This document shows positions 35,485 to 43,127 of a DNA stretch of 64,000 nucleotides, one piece after another. Origin of the DNA: Bdellovibrionales bacterium (GTDB lineage Bacteria > Bdellovibrionota > Bdellovibrionia > Bdellovibrionales > JAGQZY01); NCBI GenBank assembly GCA_019750295.1, contig JAIEOS010000009.1:1-64000 (forward strand). The letters run 5' to 3'. The notes beneath the pieces are model-generated. The model was not told the DNA's origin. It ran no database searches and saw only the letters and a list, made by a program, of their open reading frames with translations. The position numbers and the translations under genes were made by a program. The first letter of the stretch is position 1, and every line of letters starts with the position of its first letter.

Positions 35485-35710
35485 TGCGTTCTCACCCTCC
35501 CAATTTAGTAGGGGATGAAAGTATTTGAGGAAATTCTAAAATGCAACAATAGTTTCAAGGACTTCCCTGGTCAGTTTTCTTGCAGGCAAAAAGGTATAAC
35601 TCGCGGTCACAATCTTTGCGAAATACTTACAAAGTACGGTGGGAAGAATAATCCTTTTGCGACTTTCCGTTGAACCCACTAATCCGTTGAGCACCATAGG
35701 GGGGAAATCC

Positions 35711-36790
35711 ATGATAAAACATATCATTCTTATTGCTGTTGCTGCATTTACATCTGCTTCTGTCCACGCCGAGGTGCCTCGCCAGGGATACTCAAAGGCT
35801 CAAGTGGAGGAAATGGTAAAGCACAATCAAAAGATTGCGGCCAATGACATACTCAACCAACTGACAGATATTGAATCGCTTAAAATGCAGGCAGGAGCCC
35901 TTCGTGTTCCTTACGCTGAATACAATCAAGCTGGATATCTCATCTTTAACGATAGAACCGACTATAATTCCTGGGAGGCCAAATCGGGGATGGCGAAGAA
36001 TCTTCCCGAGGGCGTGACTCTTGTCGTGTTCACCGGGAATTCCGCAAAATCCCACCACCAGCAGTTGAAGAGTAAATTCTCTCAATTTGTTGAGAGTTCG
36101 CGAATCAAAATTCTATTTGCCCCGGGTGGGGAGGGTGGGTTCTGGGCTCGGGATGCGGTTCCGGTTCCGGTTTTCCAGGCCGAGGGCCTCTCGGTTGTGG
36201 ATGCTCGCTACTATCACAATTTCGAAGGTGATAGTTACTTTGCGAATCTCTTCGGAGCGACGCTGACCAAACACAACTATTATTATGAGGGTGGTAACTT
36301 TCTTGCCAATTCTCGAGGCGAGTGCATTATCGTCAACAAAGATCAAACTTCGATCATGCCCGACAGTGTGTTTACCACAAAATACGGTTGCGCTTCGCTG
36401 ATTCGTTTGCCCCATATCAAAGGCATTGGCCATATTGACGAAAGCGTCAAATTCATGAATGACACCACTGTCATTACGGATAGCGAACAGTACCGTGATA
36501 TTTTAGATGATCATTATACCGTGGTCATGATTCCACGTCCGGCCAGAGAGTACGAGACTTACGTCAACTCACTCATCATCAACGGAACAGTTTATGTGCC
36601 CGTGTTTGGTCAGGCCGGTGATCAAAAGGCGCTTCAGATTTATCAAAGCTTTGGTCTTAAAACTGTAGCCTTGGACTCTTCGACCTTATCGAATCAGGGA
36701 TTAGGGTCTGTTCACTGCATCACCATGACCTATCCACCAGTTCCGCTGAAAGAAGTGGCGGAAATGCTGAACGCCGTAGAAGTCCTCTAA
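35711..36790 (+). CDS. Secreted agmatine/peptidyl-arginine deiminase-like protein
   Basis: A 359-residue guanidino-group hydrolase with a signal peptide (MIKHIILIAVAAFTSASVHA), start at 35711 after a GGGGGG ribosome binding site. Active-site landmarks of the agmatine/PPAD deiminase family: WARD at 145-148, EGGNF at 193-197, GHIDE at 240-244 (usual GHTDE/GHVDE, His241 and Asp243) and the nucleophile Cys336 in GLGSVHCITM. It should remove ammonia from the guanidine of agmatine, free arginine or peptidyl arginine, outside the cytoplasm. It is divergent from argG and this context also points to arginine metabolism, for example degradation of host or prey arginine. Confidence 0.9.
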   Translation: MIKHIILIAVAAFTSASVHAEVPRQGYSKAQVEEMVKHNQKIAANDILNQLTDIESLKMQAGALRVPYAEYNQAGYLIFNDRTDYNSWEAKSGMAKNLPEGVTLVVFTGNSAKSHHQQLKSKFSQFVESSRIKILFAPGGEGGFWARDAVPVPVFQAEGLSVVDARYYHNFEGDSYFANLFGATLTKHNYYYEGGNFLANSRGECIIVNKDQTSIMPDSVFTTKYGCASLIRLPHIKGIGHIDESVKFMNDTTVITDSEQYRDILDDHYTVVMIPRPAREYETYVNSLIINGTVYVPVFGQAGDQKALQIYQSFGLKTVALDSSTLSNQGLGSVHCITMTYPPVPLKEVAEMLNAVEVL

Positions 36791-36823
36791 GGGGAACGAG
36801 ATTTGTTAAGGAGGAAAATAATT

Positions 36824-36846
36824 AAGGAGCGAGAGCTCCTTTTTTA
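36824..36846 (+). terminator. Rho-independent terminator after the deiminase gene
   Basis: AAGGAGC (36824-36830), loop GAGA, GCTCCTT (36835-36841) and a T run. It rules out an upstream start at 36803 for the next gene, because the terminator would then be within its coding region. Confidence 0.8.
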
Positions 36847-36883
36847 TTTCCAAGAGCGATTTTTCTGGAATACACTGGATTTT

Positions 36884-37186
36884 ATGGAAGAAAAACTCTC
36901 GGGAAATCCACCCATCACTGTATTTATTTGTACGCGCTCTAAAGATAAAGGCGAGAGCTGTGGCCCGAAAGGTTCAGCAGAGCTTCGCGATCATCTTAAA
37001 GGTTGGGTGAAGACCGCGGGGTTGAGCCCTAAAGTGAAAGTGATTGCCTCGTTATGTTTAGGGCATTGTGAAAACGGGATCACGATGTGTGTGCAGCCTG
37101 AGAATCGTTGGTTTCTTAAAATCGACGCCCAGAAAGACGTGGAGCAAATCCAACAGCAGATTATCGAGCTCGCCGCCGCTCTTTAG
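36884..37186 (+). CDS. Thioredoxin-like [2Fe-2S] ferredoxin
   Basis: A 100-residue protein of the thioredoxin-like ferredoxin family. The four cluster cysteines are C16 (VFICT), C26 (GESCGPKGS), C58 and C62 (SLCLGHCENG). The GPKGSAEL and NGITMCVQPENRWF segments are typical; such proteins carry one [2Fe-2S] cluster and share a fold with NuoE and with (2Fe-2S) ferredoxins in Azotobacter. Start set at 36884 (MEEKLSG) because of the terminator upstream; the ribosome binding site is weak. Redox partner unknown. Confidence 0.88.
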   Translation: MEEKLSGNPPITVFICTRSKDKGESCGPKGSAELRDHLKGWVKTAGLSPKVKVIASLCLGHCENGITMCVQPENRWFLKIDAQKDVEQIQQQIIELAAAL

Positions 37187-37195
37187 GTAACCTTT

Positions 37196-37250
37196 AGGTA
37201 ACAGTTCCCTTTTAGTATTGCCACGCAATACTAAAAGGGAACTGTTACCT
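37196..37250. terminator. 25-bp perfect inverted repeat between convergent genes
   Basis: The left arm (37196-37220, beginning AGGTAACAGTTCCC) and the right arm (37226-37250) are exact complements over 25 bases with a CCACG loop. It lies ten bases after the [2Fe-2S] gene and 12 bases before the end of the Q-N-C lipoprotein gene, so it can end both transcripts. A short direct repeat TTTAGGTAAC (37182-37191 and 37193-37202) precedes it. The arm is much longer than a terminator needs. Confidence 0.75.
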
Positions 37251-37261
37251 ATTGTTCCTGT

Positions 37262-37705
37262 TTAATTGCAATTCTTTTGGATTTCGATTTGGGTTTTGGC
37301 TTTGGCGCCGAAAACCGCCTTGAGCTGCAACTTGGAATTGCAGGCCAATTGCTTGACGTTCTCGAAGGCCACTTCGAATGATCCTCGATCGCAAAGAGAG
37401 CGGCCCTCGAAAAGTTCGTTCCCATCATTATCTTGGAGGGACCATTTGATAAAGGCTCCGCTTTGCTCGACCGAGCACAGGCCCACGATATTTAACTCTT
37501 CATCGAGCGAAGACACAGTGGCTTTGGATTCGGTAAATTGGATTCCACCAGTGTTGACGGGATTAATCACGCCCATAGTTCCGCCATCAGAGCTCGCCTC
37601 GGTCGAAGCACCACCAGCGCCCTTTGCGCCGCAGTTCTGGTAGTTCAAAATAAGTACCGAGAGTATGGCAAATATGCCTAAGACTTTGTATTGACGTCGC
37701 TTCAT
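37262..37705 (-). CDS. Probable lipoprotein with Q-N-C lipobox
   Basis: A 147-residue exported protein. After a hydrophobic signal (YKVLGIFAILSVLILNYQNC) the first cysteine is at 25. The residues before it, Y-Q-N, do not match the usual [LVI][ASTVI][GAS]-C lipobox, but the same Q-N-C is found in the protein at 63583, which suggests a lineage-specific lipobox. After a Gly/Ala/Ser linker there is a beta-domain with four cysteines (NIVGLCSVE, RSLCDRGSF, KQLACNSKL, QKNCN). Function unknown. GGGGGG ribosome binding site at 37709-37714. Confidence 0.75.
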   Translation of the reverse strand: MKRRQYKVLGIFAILSVLILNYQNCGAKGAGGASTEASSDGGTMGVINPVNTGGIQFTESKATVSSLDEELNIVGLCSVEQSGAFIKWSLQDNDGNELFEGRSLCDRGSFEVAFENVKQLACNSKLQLKAVFGAKAKTQIEIQKNCN

Positions 37706-37988
37706 AATCCCCCCAAGGACTACAATCAGTGTAGCGTACTTGCGTCTAGTTTTCTAACATTTCCTCCTCAATTTTAGTCTATTGCATCAGCTTGAGACAA
37801 ATACGAACCATAAGTAATTCTTGGTTTAGCCAAGACCTACGTCAAAATTTGTTTATATCTCGCGTGACTCAATTTGAAACACTTGCGGTGCGCTGTCATC
37901 CTCTTCTCTTGGGGTTGGTTTCTCGGGGGAAACCGCAATATCGAAAAAAAGAAAACAACAGAAACGGACTTCTGTTCGGGGGTTATAC

Positions 37989-38936
37989 ATGAAGTATTCA
38001 TTTGCAGCATTATGTGCAGCAGGTCTCTTTGTTATGGGCTGTTCGCAAAACAACAGAGCGGATGCCGCGTCACTTGCACCAGCACAAGATCAAAATGTCG
38101 GTCAACGTGTCATCTATGGAACGGACGATCGCTTAGATTTATATCAAGTTGAGCAAGATCTTTGGAAGACAAAAGCCAACTCTACCGTGGCATTGATGTC
38201 GAGCTCTAAAGTTTCGAGTAATGGTCTCGGCGGATTCCGAATCTCTACAACAAACTACGGAACTTCCCAGAGCCTTTGTAAGAATGAACCATTCTATGAG
38301 CAAGTGACAGCGGCGTTTTGCTCGGGCTCTCTGATCGCGCCGGACATCATCATGACTGCAGGGCACTGTATTCGTTCGCAAAGCTCGTGCGAGTCCACTA
38401 AGTTTGTATTTAATTTCGCTTACAGCGCCAAAGGCGCCACGCCCAACAACGTTGGTGGAGACGATGTTTATTCCTGCAAACAGTTGATTCATAGCGAACT
38501 CAACAGCAGCAACATGTCAGACTTTGCATTGATTCGATTAGATCGTAAAGTTGTGGGTCACGATCCCATCGCGATTCGTCAGAGCGGGGGGGTTGCGGAT
38601 AACGAAAATCTCGTGGTCATTGGTCACCCCTCAGGGCTTCCGACAAAGGTCGCTGGTGGCGCTTCGGTCCGCGACAACTCATTGGACGCTTACTTCATCG
38701 CAAATCTCGACACCTATGGTGGTAATTCAGGGAGTGCGGTGTTTAACGAAGCCGGCCTGGTGGAAGGAATTCTTGTTCGTGGCGAGCGAGACTTCGTTTA
38801 TAAGAATGGCTGTTATGTTTCTAATGTCTGCACAAATTCAGGATGTCGTGGTGAGGACGTCACCCGCGTCTCGGAAGTTCTTAATTACGTGGATGCGGCA
38901 GAATTAGTTCCTGATGTTTCCGCATCTGCACCTTAA
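37989..38936 (+). CDS. Trypsin-like serine protease lipoprotein
   Basis: A 315-residue lipoprotein with lipid Cys18 (LFVMGC). The chymotrypsin-fold triad is clear: His126 in IMTAGHCIR, Asp178 in SDFALIRL and Ser247 in YGGNSGSAV. Cysteines near 97, 111, 127, 134 and 163 could form disulfides. The GGNSGSAV form is found in V8-like and HtrA-like endopeptidases rather than digestive trypsin. There is no PDZ domain. It should be an envelope-bound protease, useful for protein degradation at the surface. GGGGG ribosome binding site at 37978-37982. The 283-bp space before it holds a stem-loop (GGTTTC/GAAACC, 37918-37935) in the leader. Confidence 0.92.
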   Translation: MKYSFAALCAAGLFVMGCSQNNRADAASLAPAQDQNVGQRVIYGTDDRLDLYQVEQDLWKTKANSTVALMSSSKVSSNGLGGFRISTTNYGTSQSLCKNEPFYEQVTAAFCSGSLIAPDIIMTAGHCIRSQSSCESTKFVFNFAYSAKGATPNNVGGDDVYSCKQLIHSELNSSNMSDFALIRLDRKVVGHDPIAIRQSGGVADNENLVVIGHPSGLPTKVAGGASVRDNSLDAYFIANLDTYGGNSGSAVFNEAGLVEGILVRGERDFVYKNGCYVSNVCTNSGCRGEDVTRVSEVLNYVDAAELVPDVSASAP

Positions 38937-38964
38937 GCTCTGAGATCCCTAATTCTCTGATGTT

Positions 38965-38997
38965 AAAAAGCCGATGATTCCGTCGGCTTTTTTATTT
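38965..38997. terminator. Bidirectional terminator
   Basis: AAAAGCCGA (38966-38974) and TCGGCTTTT (38983-38991) enclose TGATTCCG; T runs follow on the right and A runs precede on the left. It ends the protease transcript on the plus strand and the dihydroorotase transcript on the minus strand; the pyrC stop lies inside its T run. Confidence 0.8.
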
Positions 38998-40344
38998 TCT
39001 AAAGGTCGATGGACCGAACTCAACCGCTTTTCCAACGACATTTGTAAAGATCACGTCATCTTCCATGGCGAGCTGACCTCGCACAATGGTTTTTTTAGGC
39101 CAGCCCTTAACGGTCATTCCATCAAATGGGGTCCATCCCACTTTACTCTGAATCCAACTGTTTGAGATCATGCGAGAGGCCTTCATATCAACGATAGTCA
39201 AATCCGCGTCTTTACCTACAGCTATCTGACCTTTTTGATGAGCTCCATAGATGCGAGCAGGATTGATGCAAATGAGCTCGATCAAGCGCTCTAAACTGAG
39301 TTTGTTGTTGTTGACGTGGTTGAGCATGAGAGGGAGGAGAGTTTGGACTCCCGTCATTCCCGAAGGGGATTGTGGGTAAGGAAGTGCTTTTTCTTCGCGC
39401 GTGTGCGGAGCGTGGTCGGAGCCGATCACATCTACGGTTCCGTCGGCAATGGCTTTCCACAACGCCTCTTGATGATGCTTCTCTCGAACCGGCGGATTCA
39501 TCTGAGCTAATGTTCCCAAACGATCGTAGCAATCGGGCGCGTGCAAAGTTAAAAACTGAGGGAGACATTCGACGGTGGCCCACTGTTTTTTGTGTTTGAG
39601 AAAGGCCATCTCTTCGGCGGTGCTCACGTGGAGAACATGCACCGGACGCTGAGTTTTTTCGGCAATATTGAGGATGCGTCGAGTGGCCGAAAGGGCCGAG
39701 TCTTCGTTTCTCCAAACCGGATGATCTTGAACTCGACCACTTTGATCTGCAATGGATTTACGATCGCGAAGGATAAATTCATCTTCACAATGAACGGCGA
39801 TGCGACGACTTCCATTTTTAAAAATCTTTTCTAAAGTTTCGTCGTCAGAGACGAGAAGATCTCCCGTGGAACTTCCCATGAAGATCTTAATCCCTGAGCA
39901 GCCAGGCAGTTTTTCTAACTCGGCGATGTGCGGAGTGTTTTCTGCCGTGGCTCCCATGAAAAACGCGAAATCACATTTGGCTTTGCTGGCGGCGAGATTG
40001 AGTTTCTCCTGAAGTTTTTCAGCCGTTGAGGTGTTGGGTTTGGTGTTCGGCATTTCGAAAAAACTGGTGATCCCACCCGCAATGGCGCTCATCGAGCCGG
40101 TGTATAGATCTTCTTTGTGAGTCAGTCCGGGCTCGCGAAAGTGCACTTGGCTATCGATCGCCCCTGGAAGGACCGTGAGATTCTTCGCATCGATCACAGT
40201 TTTGGCCTTTTTAGCCAGGCCTGGACCGATGTCTTGAATGATTCCGTTTTTAACGGCGATATCGGTGATTTCCCAACGAAGGGATTGAGATTTATCGGTG
40301 ACAGCACAACGACCGTCGGTAATGACTAAATCATAACTAGACAT
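38992..40344 (-). CDS. pyrC: Dihydroorotase
   Basis: Closes the dihydroorotate ring in pyrimidine synthesis. The 450-residue class I enzyme has DSQVHFREPG at 64-73; the first metal histidine of the usual D-x-H-x-H is Gln66, a form that is also found in other bacterial dihydroorotases. Further landmarks: GGITSFFEMPNTKP, GIKIFMGSSTG (lysine position of the metal bridge), VHVLHVSTAEEM, and DVIGSDHAPHTREEK. Start ATG 40344. It is a one-gene transcript; the rest of the pathway is not in the window. Confidence 0.93.
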   Translation of the reverse strand: MSSYDLVITDGRCAVTDKSQSLRWEITDIAVKNGIIQDIGPGLAKKAKTVIDAKNLTVLPGAIDSQVHFREPGLTHKEDLYTGSMSAIAGGITSFFEMPNTKPNTSTAEKLQEKLNLAASKAKCDFAFFMGATAENTPHIAELEKLPGCSGIKIFMGSSTGDLLVSDDETLEKIFKNGSRRIAVHCEDEFILRDRKSIADQSGRVQDHPVWRNEDSALSATRRILNIAEKTQRPVHVLHVSTAEEMAFLKHKKQWATVECLPQFLTLHAPDCYDRLGTLAQMNPPVREKHHQEALWKAIADGTVDVIGSDHAPHTREEKALPYPQSPSGMTGVQTLLPLMLNHVNNNKLSLERLIELICINPARIYGAHQKGQIAVGKDADLTIVDMKASRMISNSWIQSKVGWTPFDGMTVKGWPKKTIVRGQLAMEDDVIFTNVVGKAVEFGPSTFRK

Positions 40345-40387
40345 ACGAACCCCTCAACTTGCAATAGGTTACAAAAAGCTCGAGAAT

Positions 40388-41113
40388 ATGATTATGGAAT
40401 CAATTGTTCTTTTTGTCATGGCCCATGGGACAACGGTGATCACTATGCTTCTCGGGTCGATCATTCTTTGCGTTTTTGGACTCCTTCTTATTGGCTTTCA
40501 CAGCCCCAAAGAGTTGGTGATGGGGGAGCTGGGAGCAGTGGATCGCATCGAAGGCGTGTTGCGCCGTATACTTTCTGAGCAACAGTTTGTACCGGCCGGG
40601 GGCAGCATGACTCCGGAGGGCGTTGGCGTGGCCGCTGGAACGGCGATGAATGATGATCAGGCGGCTCTTTACCGAATTCAGGTAGAGGCCCTCGAAAAAG
40701 AAATTCAGGAGAAGCAATCCATCATCGAAACTCTGGAAAAGGGTGGAGCCACGGTGGGCGACAATTCGGAACTCTTGACTTTAAAACAGAAGGTGAAGGA
40801 TCTTGAGGAAAAACTCAGCGAGTACGCGGTCATTGAAGAAGATATCGCCGACCTCTCAAAATATCGCCAAGAGAACGAGGATTTAAGACAAAAAATTAGC
40901 CATGTCTCCGGGGTTCCCGCTAACGATGCCGTCGTTATGCCTTGGGATGAATTCGAAAAAGCGGTGAAAGACAAAAAAGTGAAGTCGGTGAAAGACAAAG
41001 ATAATATCGATACAACAATCCAGGCTGCGGATGCTGAGACTCCGCCAATTCCTGTGGATACAACCCCTCAGGACATACCGACAATAGTGCTTAACTCAGA
41101 TAATAAAGAATAA
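40388..41113 (+). CDS. Membrane-anchored coiled-coil protein
   Basis: A 241-residue protein with one transmembrane helix (residues about 18-38, TVITMLLGSIILCVFGLLLIGF). Residues about 85-175 form coiled coil (IQVEALEKEIQEKQSIIETLEKGG, LKQKVKDLEEKLSEYAVIEEDIADLSKYRQENEDLRQKI). The C-terminal tail is acidic and Pro/Thr-rich. No family recognised; the topology suggests a scaffold for envelope or division proteins. ATG 40394 is an alternative start. It is followed by the HEAT-repeat gene 21 bp later. Confidence 0.83.
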   Translation: MIMESIVLFVMAHGTTVITMLLGSIILCVFGLLLIGFHSPKELVMGELGAVDRIEGVLRRILSEQQFVPAGGSMTPEGVGVAAGTAMNDDQAALYRIQVEALEKEIQEKQSIIETLEKGGATVGDNSELLTLKQKVKDLEEKLSEYAVIEEDIADLSKYRQENEDLRQKISHVSGVPANDAVVMPWDEFEKAVKDKKVKSVKDKDNIDTTIQAADAETPPIPVDTTPQDIPTIVLNSDNKE

Positions 41114-41134
41114 ATCCTCTTTAAAGGACGCATC

Positions 41135-41836
41135 ATGATCTTACTTCTTTTAGTTTTTCAACTGGTCCACGCCGCGCCTATTAAAAAATCTCCAGACGAA
41201 ATGATCAAAGACGTGCGTCAAATTCTCACCGAGAATAAACAGCTCGAAAACATTAAGCAGTACGGCCCTGACGGTTACCTTCAGCTGTTATCTATCGCAA
41301 ACTCTCCTCAAGAATCCATCGAGGTTCGCTGGAATGCCATGATGGCGATGGCCCGCATTGGTGGCGTTCACAGTATTCCGGATCTGGAAAAGAACCTGAC
41401 TCATTCTTTGTGGTATATGCGCAGCGGGGCATTGAACGCTCTCAGTTTGGTGGAAAAAGACCGTGGTTTGGCGCGTGCGAAGCAATTACTTAAAAACGAT
41501 CCTGCTTTGTTAGTGCGCGCCTCGGCTCTCCAAGTGGTGGCTCAGCAGTCGACAGTGGAGAGTAAGTATCTTTGGACGGAGCTCTACAATCCCTTAAATT
41601 TTGACAACGGTTATAGTTTATCCATTCGAAAAAGTATTATTAAAGTTTTGTCCAAGGCTCCAAGTAAAAAGGAAGCTCCTAAATTCATCGCTTTGATTCG
41701 CGACAAGGATCCTGAGGTGCGCACGATTGCGATCCATACCCTGGAGTCTTTATCTAAAAGGAAGTCTCCAGCAAGCCCTCTCCCAGACTCGGTGGTGTCT
41801 TACTGGCAAGGTTGGTACGAAAAGGCGAACTTCTAA
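41135..41836 (+). CDS. Secreted HEAT-repeat protein
   Basis: A 233-residue exported protein (signal MILLLLVFQLVHAAP). The body is made of helical repeats of the HEAT/PBS-lyase type: SIEVRWNAMMAMARIGGVHSIPDLEKNL, SLWYMRSGALNALSLVEKDRGLARAKQLL, PALLVRASALQVVAQQ, DKDPEVRTIAIHTLESLSKR. Such arrays bind other proteins. AAGGA precedes ATG 41135. Same operon as the coiled-coil protein; end overlaps the convergent BamC-like gene by four bases. Confidence 0.87.
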   Translation: MILLLLVFQLVHAAPIKKSPDEMIKDVRQILTENKQLENIKQYGPDGYLQLLSIANSPQESIEVRWNAMMAMARIGGVHSIPDLEKNLTHSLWYMRSGALNALSLVEKDRGLARAKQLLKNDPALLVRASALQVVAQQSTVESKYLWTELYNPLNFDNGYSLSIRKSIIKVLSKAPSKKEAPKFIALIRDKDPEVRTIAIHTLESLSKRKSPASPLPDSVVSYWQGWYEKANF

Positions 41837-42303
41837 CGTTTTTTGGTATTTCGTAACAGCGTACGTTCAATCGAAATTTCACGGGTGATTCGGTAGAAGA
41901 TCACCTGTTCCTCGAGGCCATCACTGGCTTTCTTTTCGGGGCTGGAAATAAAATCTCGCACCACTTCCTTATCCTTAGCGATCGAAACTTTAGTGCGGCC
42001 AGGGCCCACTTTAATCACGTTGATATTAAGAACATAGCGATTTCCGCCGGTCATGGTTTTGGTCTCGTGGGGGGGCTTAAAGGCCGCGGAGCCCCGGATA
42101 GGGGTGGTTTGGATCTGTCCTAAATCCATATTATTGATGCGGAGAGGGTAGCTAATGATCGCCTGCTGTACGGCGCGCCAGGTTTCCTCAAAACTCGCTT
42201 TGTATTCCCGCTCGGGGATTTTATCGACATTTTCGTCGTGATCCGGCGCCGACGAACACGCCGTAAGTGCCAGAATTAAAAGCGAAAATAAAAAAGCTCT
42301 CAT
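41833..42303 (-). CDS. BamC-like lipoprotein
   Basis: A 156-residue lipoprotein: start at 42303 gives signal MRAFLFSLLILALTAC with lipid Cys16; the upstream 12 codons have no ribosome binding site. The mature part has EREYKASFEETWRAVQQAIISYPLRINNMDLGQIQTTPI and NRYVLNINVIKVGPGRTKVSIAKDKEVV, a helix-grip-like pattern found in BamC/NlpB-type lipoproteins that assist outer-membrane protein assembly. The similarity is at the level of the fold, and whether it joins a Bam complex is not known. Confidence 0.75.
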   Translation of the reverse strand: MRAFLFSLLILALTACSSAPDHDENVDKIPEREYKASFEETWRAVQQAIISYPLRINNMDLGQIQTTPIRGSAAFKPPHETKTMTGGNRYVLNINVIKVGPGRTKVSIAKDKEVVRDFISSPEKKASDGLEEQVIFYRITREISIERTLLRNTKKR

Positions 42304-42480
42304 ACTTTTGATTCTACATAAAAAAAAGCCAATGTCCAACGGTCATCCTCGGTGTCCACAATGCTTAGAATGGTGACAGTCTTTAACTTATTTTCAAACC
42401 CAGTGACAAAATTTGTGTTTTCCCACGCGTTCCATCATTATCGCCGCATTCCCAATGAATTTTAATAAAAGGAGTTACAC

Positions 42481-43125
42481 GTGAAGATGTTTTCAAAAAT
42501 AGTATGCGCTTTGTTTGTAGGGGCCATCGGCGTCCAAGCTTCGGCCAACAATTATGTAGAATCAGAAATGCTAGATTCTCAACTTGTTGACGGTGCAGTG
42601 GAGATGATGGAACAGCGTTTAGGTCGCAACTTGAGCGACGACGAAGTTGAGAAACTCGTTGAAGAAATGCTTTCCAGTGAAGCGGCACAAATCGCGAGCG
42701 ATGAGATTATTCTCGACGCGCAAATTCTTCCGACAGCCGGTGTATCTATTGTCGTGAACAGAGCTTCGCAAAGAATGACTGTATCATGGCCTGGTGGACA
42801 GGACACGTTTCCTGTGTCGACGGGTGGAGGACGTAAGTGCCCTAAAAACGGAAGAGCCTGTTACAATGCAGGAACCCCTGCTCGCAGCGGAATCACGGGT
42901 CAAACGTACACCGGTAACTCTAAATTCTCTAATCTTTTCCGCGTTCCACTCCCTTGGGCGACTCACCTTTGGGGCGGGTTCTATATTCATGCAGCTCCGG
43001 CAGGAACTGAAGGCTTGTTGGGCACAAGAGCATCAGGTGGATGTATTCGAACTCCTTATGCTAAAGCGAAAATGATCGTCGAGCTCATTCGACGTCATGG
43101 ACCTGCAACTTACACCATCAATTAA
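42481..43125 (+). CDS. L,D-transpeptidase (YkuD domain)
   Basis: A 214-residue exported enzyme that makes 3-3 crosslinks in peptidoglycan or fixes proteins to it. The GTG start at 42481 is best, since GGAG stands six bases before it; the ATG two codons later is too far. Signal peptide about residues 1-21. The catalytic domain (from about residue 86) has VSIVVNRASQRMTVS, FYIHAAPAG (His170) and the ASGGCIR motif with Cys188. An N-terminal helical segment (32-75) precedes it. In Bdellovibrio, L,D-transpeptidases are known to modify prey and self cell walls. Confidence 0.94.
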   Translation: MKMFSKIVCALFVGAIGVQASANNYVESEMLDSQLVDGAVEMMEQRLGRNLSDDEVEKLVEEMLSSEAAQIASDEIILDAQILPTAGVSIVVNRASQRMTVSWPGGQDTFPVSTGGGRKCPKNGRACYNAGTPARSGITGQTYTGNSKFSNLFRVPLPWATHLWGGFYIHAAPAGTEGLLGTRASGGCIRTPYAKAKMIVELIRRHGPATYTIN

Positions 43126-43127
43126 TA

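Noticed and set aside
36803-36883. An upstream TTG start for the [2Fe-2S] protein
   Set aside because: A complete terminator (36824-36846) lies within this extension, which also encodes sequence unlike the family.
38992-40344. Loss of function of dihydroorotase because Gln replaces the first metal His
   Set aside because: The same Q-V-H-F-R-E-P-G form is found in other bacterial dihydroorotases, and all other ligands are present.
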